From assembly GCA_003161495.1 (NCBI GenBank), contig PMOP01000066.1, positions 4,333 to 12,093 of the forward strand: a stretch of DNA of 7,761 nt, in the 5' to 3' direction. Below the pieces are notes generated by a model. It was not told the origin of the DNA. It did no database searches and saw only the letters and a program-made list of their open reading frames with translations. Position numbers and translations under genes: made by a program. Shown piece after piece: positions 1-6,306 of the stretch; position 1 is the stretch's first letter, and every line of letters starts with the position of its first letter. The stretch comes from Acidobacteriota bacterium. Lineage in GTDB: Bacteria > Acidobacteriota > Terriglobia > Acidiferrales > UBA7541.

Positions 1-18
1 GGCGCCTCTCCCGTTACA

Positions 19-978
19 ATGGAACTGATGCATGTCCATGCGCATGGCCACGATCATGCAGCCGGCCATTCGCACCCTTCCGAGAAAATGGCCAGCGGGG
101 TGCTTGCCGGCGCAGTGGTCGCAACCCTATTCCTCGTTGTCGCCGAGCTTTTTGGCGGCTACCTGGGCCATTCCATTTCCCTGGTCAGCGACGCGCTCCA
201 CAACCTGTCCGACATTCCCACGATGCTGATTTCCTGGATCGCCGTGGTCTGGGCGGCGCGGCCCGCGGACCACGAACGCACCTATGGCTACCAGCGCGCC
301 GGAGTTTTGGCCGCGTTTACCAACGCGATTTTGCTGATCCTGGTGTCGATTGGCCTTTTCTATGAGGCATTCGAGCGCTTCCTTCATCCTGTCGCGGTCC
401 ATGAGAGCTGGATGATTGGCGTCTCGTTGCTGGCCCTGGCGATTAACGGCGGGATCACGCTCGCTCTCGTGCGCAGCCGGCACGATTTGAATCTCCGCAG
501 CCTGCTGATCCACAATTTCGGCGACGCCATTTCGAACATCGGAATTCTGGTGGGAGCCATCGCCATTCGAATGACGGGGGCGCAGTGGCTCGATCCGCTG
601 ATCGGTGTGGCCATCGCCGCGATGGTGCTGTGGTCCACCAAGAGCCTCCTTCAGGAAGCCGTCAACATCCTCCTCGAAGGGCTGCCGAAGGGGATAAAAC
701 TCGAATCCGTGGCGCGTTCCATCCTCAGCATTAAAGGCGTCCAGGAAGTCCACGATATTCATGTCTGGACGATTGGGACAAATATGGTGGCGTTATCCTG
801 CCACGCGCGCATTCCGGACATGCACATGGACGAAAGCGAAAAAATCCTGCAAGCGGTTTGCGCCAAGCTCGAGCAGGATTTTCACATCACGCACATCACC
901 GTTCAATTTGAGCGCGCCGGGCTGCCGCAAGAAACCGGCTACCTCATGCCGCACCCGCTGCAAACCACGAAACAGTAG
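19..978 (+). CDS. CDF-family divalent cation (probably zinc) exporter, CzcD/ZitB-like
   Basis: Inner-membrane cation diffusion facilitator, expected to export Zn2+ and possibly Co2+ or Cd2+ from the cytoplasm in exchange for protons. The N-terminus is a His-rich metal-binding tail (HVHAHGHDH, then HSH, residues 5-19). Six membrane segments follow at about 27-47, 52-78, 94-114, 130-151, 162-183 and 190-206. The transport-site pair typical of zinc CDFs is intact: H61xxxD65 in segment 2 and H165xxxD169 in segment 5. The cytoplasmic C-terminal dimerisation domain is present, with VHDIHVWTIG (244-253), H262 and HITHITVQFE (289-298). Length (319 residues) is normal for the family. The start is uncertain: the frame is open to the window's left edge, no Shine-Dalgarno is visible before the ATG at 19, and the ATG at 28 is an equally good choice. 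The stop codon lies inside an inverted repeat. Family is sure; metal specificity is inferred. Confidence 0.93.
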   Translation: MELMHVHAHGHDHAAGHSHPSEKMASGVLAGAVVATLFLVVAELFGGYLGHSISLVSDALHNLSDIPTMLISWIAVVWAARPADHERTYGYQRAGVLAAFTNAILLILVSIGLFYEAFERFLHPVAVHESWMIGVSLLALAINGGITLALVRSRHDLNLRSLLIHNFGDAISNIGILVGAIAIRMTGAQWLDPLIGVAIAAMVLWSTKSLLQEAVNILLEGLPKGIKLESVARSILSIKGVQEVHDIHVWTIGTNMVALSCHARIPDMHMDESEKILQAVCAKLEQDFHITHITVQFERAGLPQETGYLMPHPLQTTKQ

Positions 979-1054
979 GACGGGCTTCAGCCTGTCTGGA
1001 TTTGATTTTTACGGGATCGAAGCGAAGCGGAAGACAGGCTGAAGCCCGTCCTAC
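975..1054. repeat. Perfect 23-bp inverted repeat (REP/MITE-like palindromic element)
   Basis: The arms at 975-997 and 1032-1054 are exact reverse complements, separated by a 34-base loop. The core of the left arm reads GGACGGGCTTCAGCCTGTCT, and each arm holds the imperfect palindrome GGCT-TC-AGCC. The element fills most of the gap between two convergent genes, so the folded RNA could act as a transcription barrier. No T-tract follows on either strand, so it is not a standard intrinsic terminator. A near-identical arm (19 of 20 bases) recurs at 7735-7754, showing that it is a dispersed family. I recall similar GGCTTCAGCC-type repeats in acidobacterial genomes, but cannot check this here. Confidence 0.85.
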
Positions 1055-1064
1055 CAAACACACG

Positions 1065-1844
1065 TTAGTTATGAATCTGTACCGTGGTCCCCCGAGCTTC
1101 ATTCATCTGCTGCGTGGCATCGACATCGAGGTCGGAGATTGCGAGGGTGCGGCGAATCCCTTCCGGGGAAACGTACTGCAATTGCGGGCCAACGACCGAG
1201 AATACGGATGCGAACAGAATCCGTCCGTCTCGCCTGACAAATATGAAGTTGCCCACATCCGGGACTTGCTCGGCGGCCTGGAGCTCAGAAACTGGTGCGG
1301 AAAGATTTCCTGTATCGCTTCCGGAATCGGTGCCCTGCTGCGCCGGCGTCGGCTGCTCGTTTACCGCAGATTGCGACTGAGGCTGCGATTGCTCCACGGT
1401 TTGCGGGTCCTGTTGCTGGTCCTGCTGATCGCTGCCCAAATCGGCATAGTCGTAAGGATAACCGCCAAAGAAAATCGGAGCGAAGGTACCCTGCGCGCGG
1501 TGTCCATGATGCCCGAATTGCAAGGAGCTGTTGCGCAACGCCCCGTTGACTGCCGCCCAGTGAGGAAAATCAAATCCTAAACCGGGCACGCTCGAAATGC
1601 TGTCGAATGGGAATAAATTTTCAGCCGGAGTAAACCTTGAGGCGATTTGACCGCTGGCTTGCCGGCTTGATCGAAGCCCCGCCGCCGCGGAATGGGTCGA
1701 GCCTGCCGACGCCTTTGCGGCAGGCCTTGCATGATTGGCCGATCCTCGAGCAGGAGAAGATGCGTTCGGCCGCTGGGCCCCGGCTACGCAGCCAACCAGA
1801 ACTACGGCCAATGCTGCGGCGAAAAGGCGAAACTTTGAGATCAT
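1065..1844 (-). CDS. Secreted protein of unknown function, probable lipoprotein
   Basis: The product is a 259-residue exported protein with no known function. It opens with a signal peptide, MISKFRLFAAALAVVLVGC, whose LVGC end is a good lipobox (lipidated Cys19). A type I cleavage at AGA-Q just after it is the alternative. An Ala/Ser-rich stretch follows (about 20-70). Next come an aromatic/Gly segment with GLGFDFPHWAAV (88-99) and APIFFGGYPYDY (122-133), then a Gln-rich linker (about 139-170). A folded C-terminal region carries NFIFVRRDGR (199-208), YVSPEG and DATQQMNEARG (242-252). I associate this C-terminal pattern with acidobacterial hypothetical proteins; that is recognition, not a search. 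The frame extends upstream to 1940, but the start at 1844 is preferred because it puts the signal peptide at the N-terminus. Only a weak AGAG-type ribosome site precedes it. The gene converges on the cation exporter and is divergent from the zinc-ribbon gene. Confidence 0.78.
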   Translation of the reverse strand: MISKFRLFAAALAVVLVGCVAGAQRPNASSPARGSANHARPAAKASAGSTHSAAAGLRSSRQASGQIASRFTPAENLFPFDSISSVPGLGFDFPHWAAVNGALRNSSLQFGHHGHRAQGTFAPIFFGGYPYDYADLGSDQQDQQQDPQTVEQSQPQSQSAVNEQPTPAQQGTDSGSDTGNLSAPVSELQAAEQVPDVGNFIFVRRDGRILFASVFSVVGPQLQYVSPEGIRRTLAISDLDVDATQQMNEARGTTVQIHN

Positions 1845-2032
1845 TCTCTGGGCTCTGCTACTAAAGATGCACCAGGCATTGCCACGGTTGCAGAAATCTA
1901 TCCAATGCCCAGGAAAATGCGCGCCTTTCATCTGCACCATTGGAAACGGATGAGGCTTTCGATCATGGAGTTAGCGGCATCGCCACTGCCCAGGCCCACG
2001 CCCGTTCTCCCCCCACACATATGCCGCCGCCC

Positions 2033-2061
2033 TTCCCACTCCACGCTGGTTGTGCTATAAC
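2033..2061 (+). promoter_or_regulatory. Candidate sigma-70-type promoter for the zinc-ribbon/STAS genes
   Basis: A -10 box TATAAC (2056-2061) with an extended TGC (2053-2055) lies 17 bases after a weak -35, TTCCCA (2033-2038). Transcription would begin near 2068, only a few bases before a GTG codon at 2071. The -10 is good and the -35 poor. This is pattern matching only, and acidobacterial promoter consensus may differ. Confidence 0.4.
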
Positions 2062-2070
2062 TTTCGGGCC

Positions 2071-2256
2071 GTGGAGCGAACTATACATGCAGGCGCGGAT
2101 CGTGGAGCGCTTGAGACGGATTCCTGCGATCTGCAGAATGCCGTGGAACATCCCATAAGTTTCTGCCCGGTTTGTTCGGAGCGACTGGAGCCGAGGCGTT
2201 GCAAGCTGGTTTGCGGGAAGTGCGGGTATTACCTGTCTTGCTCGGACTATTATTGA
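2071..2256 (+). CDS. Small zinc-ribbon protein of unknown function
   Basis: The confident part is the C-terminal 31 residues, FCPVC...CKLVCGKCGYY...SCSDYY (codons 2161-2253). Two CxxC knuckles (CPVC and CGKC) are spaced as in a zinc ribbon, with two further cysteines between and after them. I recall very similar short proteins in acidobacteria, but know no function; nucleic-acid or protein binding is only a guess. The N-terminus is unresolved. In-frame candidates are TTG 2050, GTG 2071 and GTG 2143, and none has a Shine-Dalgarno. TTG 2050 would overlap the candidate -10 box. GTG 2071 would give a nearly leaderless message and 61 residues. GTG 2143 would give 37 residues that are almost all zinc ribbon. 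The STAS gene follows on the same strand after 64 bases with no terminator between, so the two may share a transcript. Confidence 0.65.
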   Translation: MERTIHAGADRGALETDSCDLQNAVEHPISFCPVCSERLEPRRCKLVCGKCGYYLSCSDYY

Positions 2257-2307
2257 AGGCGGATTTTGGGGACGTTGAAAGTTCAAGTTCAAAACGAAGC
2301 TCTCGTC

Positions 2308-2313
2308 AGGAGG
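2308..2313 (+). promoter_or_regulatory. Strong Shine-Dalgarno (AGGAGG) fixing a GTG start
   Basis: A perfect AGGAGG ends seven bases before the GTG at 2321. It sets that GTG as the start of the STAS protein rather than the later in-frame ATG (Met5 of the product). Confidence 0.85.
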
Positions 2314-2320
2314 ATGGACC

Positions 2321-2668
2321 GTGGCACTGAAAATGACCGACCGAGTTGTAGATGGAGTGGCAGTGGTGGCGATGGATGGCCGCATCGTGCTTGGAGAAGA
2401 GAGCACCGCGCTGCGCGAAAAGGTAAAGTCCCTGCTGGCCTCCGGGCAAAAAAAGATCCTTCTCAATATGGATAACGTCACCTATATCGACAGCTCCGGG
2501 CTGGGCGCGCTGGTTGCGGCGCACACGAGCGCGCGATCGCAAGGAGCGTTTTTGAAGCTGTGCCATCTCGGCTCAAAATTCCAGGAAATCCTGCAAGTGA
2601 CCAAGCTGGTCACCGTGTTTGAAGTGTATCCCACGGAAGCAGCGGCAATCGCCAGCTATTCCAAGTAA
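2321..2668 (+). CDS. STAS-domain anti-sigma-factor antagonist (SpoIIAA/RsbV type)
   Basis: This is a cytoplasmic 115-residue protein made of one STAS domain. In the SpoIIAA/RsbV family, the unphosphorylated antagonist binds a serine-kinase anti-sigma factor and frees the sigma factor. Phosphorylation by that kinase inactivates it, and a PP2C-type phosphatase restores it. The defining motif is intact: YIDSSGLGAL at residues 55-64, with Asp57 and the phosphoacceptor at Ser58 or Ser59. Upstream, GVAVVAMDGRIVLGEES (12-28) matches the first strands of the domain, and FLKLCHLGSKFQEILQVTKL (77-96) matches the later helix region. Length is typical for a stand-alone antagonist. The GTG start is fixed by a perfect ribosome-binding site. 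No kinase, phosphatase or sigma factor lies in the window, so its partner is unknown. A terminator follows at once. The zinc-ribbon gene 64 bases upstream may share the transcript. Confidence 0.93.
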   Translation: MALKMTDRVVDGVAVVAMDGRIVLGEESTALREKVKSLLASGQKKILLNMDNVTYIDSSGLGALVAAHTSARSQGAFLKLCHLGSKFQEILQVTKLVTVFEVYPTEAAAIASYSK

Positions 2669-2689
2669 ATCCGCAAATAGAATTTCTGC

Positions 2690-2723
2690 GTTGCCGCCGG
2701 TCCTTGACCGGCGGCAACATTTT
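2690..2723 (+). terminator. Intrinsic terminator after the STAS gene
   Basis: A 13-bp perfect GC-rich stem pairs 2690-2702 (GTTGCCGCCGGTC) with 2706-2718 across a three-base loop, followed by ATTTT. It begins 21 bases after the STAS stop codon. On the minus strand no T-run follows the hairpin, so it is unlikely to serve the convergent receptor gene equally well. Confidence 0.85.
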
Positions 2724-2759
2724 CCTAGAGCGTCTTTCCAATCAGGCAACCTTTGACTG

Positions 2760-5700
2760 CTAGAACGAATATTTCAGCCAGAATTTGATTTGGCGTCCGC
2801 CATTGATGGTGATGGCCGTGTTGTTGAAATTTATGTCCCCCATCGTATAGGAAGGCGTAAAAATATTTGGATGATTGAAGGCGTTGAACAATTCCGCTCG
2901 GAAGGAAAGCGTCTGGTTCTCTAGCTTTCCGAAATGAATCGGGAAATCGCGCTGAATCGCCGTGTCGAAATAAATTTGCCCCGGCCCGAAGAGCGAATTA
3001 CGCCCCACATCTCCAGGCGCCTCAAACGGGATCACATAATGAAACGTGTTCAACGGCTCGGGATTGCAAGGCCGTGTGGTGGAAAGGATGCATGTGAAAT
3101 CGTAGTACGTCCCAGGAACGCCCCCGACGAACGAGAATTGGCCGTCGATTCCGAGGGAATTCAGCGGCGCAGACGGATTAGCCAAATTCGGCCGCCCATT
3201 CGTATGCCCGTTGCCGATGCTGTCAAATCCGGTTGTGATCGTGTTCGGCGTTCCGGATTCGATCGTGGTAATGCCGGACCATTGCCATTCATCGGTCAAT
3301 GCTCGCAGGGATGTATTGTGGTGGAAGTAAGGAACCTGCCATACGTACGCCAGGGTGAAACGGTGACGCCGGTCGAATGCGGATGGGCCCCAGTCCGAGT
3401 GCTGGTTGCTCAGGATTTGTGAGAAAGGACTTTCGCCCGTCGTGACATTTATGTCCGAAGCGTCGTCCATGAACTTTGAATAGGTGTAAGCCGCGCGCAA
3501 AACCAATGTGCGGATTTTTCGTTCCACTTCGACTTGGCCGGAGTTATACCACGAGTCCGCACCATTGGTGCGAATTCCGATTTCTCCGAAATTGGGATTC
3601 AGGAATGTGTAATTCACTTGGGGATTGAAATCCTGATTCGCAAAAAGATGCTCTCCTCTTGTGCCCACATACGCCAGCGTCAGAACGAACCCCAGCGGCA
3701 ATTCCCGCTGCACGTCCACGTTCCACTGCTGCGTCAGGGGATTGTGCAGGTCGCTGGCCATGGATTCGATGAACAGCGTGGAATTGAGCGTCGGAGAAAT
3801 TCCCGGGAAGGTGGATGCATTTGCCTGTCCGCGCCCAGTCGGGGCAGGAATGCCGCCGCCAAGAGTGTTTGGCTGCGATTCTGCCGTATTGTCAGTAATA
3901 TTCGTAAATAACCCATCATAAAAAATTCCGTATCCCGCGCGAAACACGGTTTTGCCGTCCCCGAAAAGGAATCGGCCCCAGTGCGGCGTGTAGGCCAAGC
4001 CAAGCCGGGGTGCAAAATTTCTCTTATCCGGAATCTGTTTGAAGGAGAACAGACTGTCGAACGCGGCCGGATTGGTAGCGAACGACGGATCCGTGGCGTT
4101 CGGGAGGCCAACACCTGCATTAATATTGAATGCCGGGAACGCGAGGCCATTTGCCAGAGCGCCCCAGTATTCGTAGCGCAGTCCCGCGGTCAGTGTAAGA
4201 TTGTTCTTGATCCTCCACGTGTCCTCCAGGTAGGGAGTGAACATTGTGGCGCCTGTATTCAGGTTTGGATTCCCGAAGCCCTTGGATATGGAGCCCGGGT
4301 CTTGGCCGGTTTGATCGTCGATAAAATTCCCAAGAGAGCTATACCCTCCGCCGAAATTGTACTCAATCGTTCCGCGTGTATTCAGGGCCAGCGTGTCATT
4401 CAGGCTGAGCACCGTGATGTCCACTCCCGCCTTGATCGCGTGGCGGCTGGCCGCATAGCTCAGCGTCTCCTGGACCTGCCAGGCCTGATGAGCCCTTCCT
4501 TGAGGGAAGTTGTTGTTGATTCCGATGGACGGGAAATTTATGTCGTTGCCAAATTGAATGAACGGAAGATTCGCCAGAGGACCAGCCGCCGTCGCCGGGG
4601 TGAGAGCAAAAGCAAAATCGGTTTTCGTGTAAGACAAGCGCAGTTCATTGGCGAGAGCCGAAGAAATCGTGTGCGCCCATTGCCCGCGAAAAACCTCCGA
4701 GGGACCTCCCTGCTGCGTCTGGAAGTTGGGAAGCGCGTCGGGGTTCGCAAAATTATCGGGCGTAATGGTTTGATTGTCGCGCAGGGCGCTTCCCGTGAGC
4801 ACATCGTGGTTCGTGAATTGCCAATCCATTCGATAGTTCCAAGTAAGCGCGTTGGACGCCGTTCTGACGTTCTGCAGCTGGAAAGGTCCGATCTCGACGC
4901 TCGGGCGCGGCTGATTCGTAATGGGATCGTTGCCAAGAGCAATAGTCTTGGTGTCAGGCGCAACCGCCGGAGACACGAGCGAACCAATCGCATTCAAAAA
5001 AAGGGAAATGTTGGCGTTCGGCTCCAGAGATTTCAGCGTCGCGATTCCAGCCGAAGTCGGCAAATCAAACACAGGCCCGGTGACTTCCTGGCGCTCCCGA
5101 TCCCATTGAGCCGTACCGAAAAAGAAAAGTGTGTTCTTTTTCAACGGACCGCCCACGGCGAATCCGAATGTATTTTCATTGTCGTAGGGATTCTTGGTGA
5201 CGGTGTTCGCGATCATGTCCTGCGCAGGGATGGCCGCGGCCGCGGAGTTCCGGTTGATTTCCCATAAGTCTCCGTGAAAATTGTTCGTGCCGCTCTTAAA
5301 GATGTAATTGGTGACAGAGCCGCCGCCGCGCCCATATTCGGCGCTGTAGGCGTTGGTCAGGATCGCAACCTCCTGAATCGCGCCATAATTGGTGGGCTGA
5401 TAGGCCTGTCCGGCGATGCCGTAATCGTTGTCATCCTGGCCGTCGATCAGGAAATTGTTGGCGCGCGGCCGTGTGCCATTCACGGAATATGCGATTCCGT
5501 TTGTTTCCGCATAGGGCCAAATTCCCCCTTTCCCCAGTGGCGAGTCCTGAACTCCCGGCAGCGTCATCGCCAGCTCGGCTGGATTCAGGCTGAAATATGG
5601 CAGTTGGGCCACTTCCTGACGATTGATGTTTTCTCCAAGCTGCCCGGACTGCGTGTCAATCATTTGTCCTGCGGGGGCTTGTACCTCGATCAATTGCTGG

Positions 5701-6047
5701 GCCGAGGCGAGTTTCAGTTTGCCGTTGATCGTGGTTGTGAGCGACCCGTTGAGGACGACTCCCGTGACGGTCAGGGCTTCAAAGGACGGGGCCTTAAAGG
5801 TGACGGCATAAATTCCAGGTTGCAAACTTTCCAGGCGGTAGGTTCCAACCGAATCCGTGCGCGTTTCATGAGGCTGGCCGTACTGTGAGCTCACGGCTGA
5901 TACATCTGCCTTCGCCACCACCGCTCCGGTAGGATCGACCACGGATCCCACCAGCGTCCCGTTGCTCGTCTGCGCGCACGCCACGCCGGAAACAAATGCA
6001 CACAGAACCAACAACGCGGGCCGCGCCACACCTTTTCCCGCCTTCAT
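2760..6047 (-). CDS. TonB-dependent receptor, Oar-like, with carboxypeptidase-regulatory-like domain
   Basis: This is a large outer-membrane beta-barrel protein expected to take up or bind an unknown ligand using TonB-transmitted energy. The signal peptide covers residues 1-25 (hydrophobic ALLVLCAFVSGVACA, cleavage before Q26). A carboxypeptidase-regulatory-like beta-sandwich spans about 28-112 (GSVVDPTGAVV, TDSVGTYRLESLQPGIY). The plug region covers about 115-260 and includes LPGVQ, YSVNGTRPRANNFLIDGQD (187-205), AYSAEYGRGGGSV (233-245) and FKSGTNNFHG (250-259). The rest is the barrel, ending KFWLKYSF with a terminal Phe, the usual signal for outer-membrane assembly. At 1095 residues it is full length for the Oar-like receptors abundant in acidobacteria, and no frameshift is visible. 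I see no clear TonB box. The ATG follows GGGGAG by five bases. It stands alone: no SusD-type lipoprotein, TonB or transporter is adjacent. The substrate cannot be deduced. Confidence 0.93.
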   Translation of the reverse strand: MKAGKGVARPALLVLCAFVSGVACAQTSNGTLVGSVVDPTGAVVAKADVSAVSSQYGQPHETRTDSVGTYRLESLQPGIYAVTFKAPSFEALTVTGVVLNGSLTTTINGKLKLASAQQLIEVQAPAGQMIDTQSGQLGENINRQEVAQLPYFSLNPAELAMTLPGVQDSPLGKGGIWPYAETNGIAYSVNGTRPRANNFLIDGQDDNDYGIAGQAYQPTNYGAIQEVAILTNAYSAEYGRGGGSVTNYIFKSGTNNFHGDLWEINRNSAAAAIPAQDMIANTVTKNPYDNENTFGFAVGGPLKKNTLFFFGTAQWDRERQEVTGPVFDLPTSAGIATLKSLEPNANISLFLNAIGSLVSPAVAPDTKTIALGNDPITNQPRPSVEIGPFQLQNVRTASNALTWNYRMDWQFTNHDVLTGSALRDNQTITPDNFANPDALPNFQTQQGGPSEVFRGQWAHTISSALANELRLSYTKTDFAFALTPATAAGPLANLPFIQFGNDINFPSIGINNNFPQGRAHQAWQVQETLSYAASRHAIKAGVDITVLSLNDTLALNTRGTIEYNFGGGYSSLGNFIDDQTGQDPGSISKGFGNPNLNTGATMFTPYLEDTWRIKNNLTLTAGLRYEYWGALANGLAFPAFNINAGVGLPNATDPSFATNPAAFDSLFSFKQIPDKRNFAPRLGLAYTPHWGRFLFGDGKTVFRAGYGIFYDGLFTNITDNTAESQPNTLGGGIPAPTGRGQANASTFPGISPTLNSTLFIESMASDLHNPLTQQWNVDVQRELPLGFVLTLAYVGTRGEHLFANQDFNPQVNYTFLNPNFGEIGIRTNGADSWYNSGQVEVERKIRTLVLRAAYTYSKFMDDASDINVTTGESPFSQILSNQHSDWGPSAFDRRHRFTLAYVWQVPYFHHNTSLRALTDEWQWSGITTIESGTPNTITTGFDSIGNGHTNGRPNLANPSAPLNSLGIDGQFSFVGGVPGTYYDFTCILSTTRPCNPEPLNTFHYVIPFEAPGDVGRNSLFGPGQIYFDTAIQRDFPIHFGKLENQTLSFRAELFNAFNHPNIFTPSYTMGDINFNNTAITINGGRQIKFWLKYSF

Positions 6048-6052
6048 TCGTT

Positions 6053-6058
6053 CTCCCC
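6053..6058 (-). promoter_or_regulatory. Shine-Dalgarno of the TonB-dependent receptor
   Basis: Read on the minus strand, GGGGAG lies five bases before the ATG at 6047. It supports this start, which also places the signal peptide at the very N-terminus. Confidence 0.7.
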
Positions 6059-6088
6059 TGTTATTTTTTCAGAACTTACGTCATGCAT

Positions 6089-6117
6089 ACACTAAAAACC
6101 GTTTTGGCTCCGGTCAA
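6089..6117 (-). promoter_or_regulatory. Candidate promoter of the TonB-dependent receptor
   Basis: On the minus strand a good -35, TTGACC (6112-6117), is separated by exactly 17 bases from a weak -10, TAGTGT (6089-6094). The 5' leader would be about 35 bases, leaving no room for a riboswitch. The rest of the gene-free stretch 6048-6306 shows no further gene or structured RNA that I can defend. Confidence 0.4.
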
Positions 6118-6249
6118 CATCATAAATCAAATTGTTTCGATCATATATTCCCGCACGATCGCCGAATGAATCTACCGAGAAAGATAACGGCCGCGTAAAC
6201 GGCGCCCGGCGCGACGATCGGCCGCTGGAATCGTGGCCGGAGTTAAATG

Positions 6250-6265
6250 AAAAAGCCTGTGAGGC
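6250..6265 (-). terminator. Weak terminator candidate after the DUF1015 gene
   Basis: On the minus strand, GCCT-CAC-AGGC is followed directly by TTTTT, about 42 bases past the DUF1015 stop codon. The stem is only four base pairs, so this may be chance. No better hairpin with a T-tract is visible before the receptor's promoter. Confidence 0.25.
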
Positions 6266-6306
6266 GCCGAGGTTGTTCCGGATGGGCCGCTCTTCTCAAA
6301 TCCGAT

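Noticed and set aside
127..762. 211-residue open frame on the minus strand inside the cation exporter
   Set aside because: It is antisense to a clear CDF transporter. Its charged, Asp/Arg/His-rich composition is a mirror of membrane-helix codons.
975..1054. Inverted repeat as a pair of CRISPR repeats or insertion-sequence ends
   Set aside because: There are only two units and they are inverted rather than direct. The 34-base interior has no spacer series and cannot encode a transposase.
1002..1580. 192-residue open frame on the plus strand across the repeat and the lipoprotein gene
   Set aside because: Its Arg/Leu-rich run is the complement of the Gln-rich linker. It starts inside the inverted-repeat loop and has no ribosome site or domain.
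1845..1940. 32-residue N-terminal extension of the lipoprotein
   Set aside because: It would bury the signal peptide and lipobox in the interior of the protein, and no better ribosome site supports it.
1963..2481. 172-residue open frame on the minus strand across the zinc-ribbon and STAS genes
   Set aside because: It overlaps two genes with recognisable products on the opposite strand and has no family resemblance.
3981..5267. 428-residue open frame on the plus strand inside the receptor gene
   Set aside because: It is antisense to a fully convincing TonB-dependent receptor. The translation is Arg-rich with no recognisable domain or ribosome site, as expected for a shadow frame in GC-rich DNA.
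6150..6240. GC-rich stretch with CGATCG and CGGCCG motifs between the receptor and the DUF1015 gene, considered as a structured RNA or operator
   Set aside because: Only short, poorly paired palindromes could be found, with no extended stem or T-tract.
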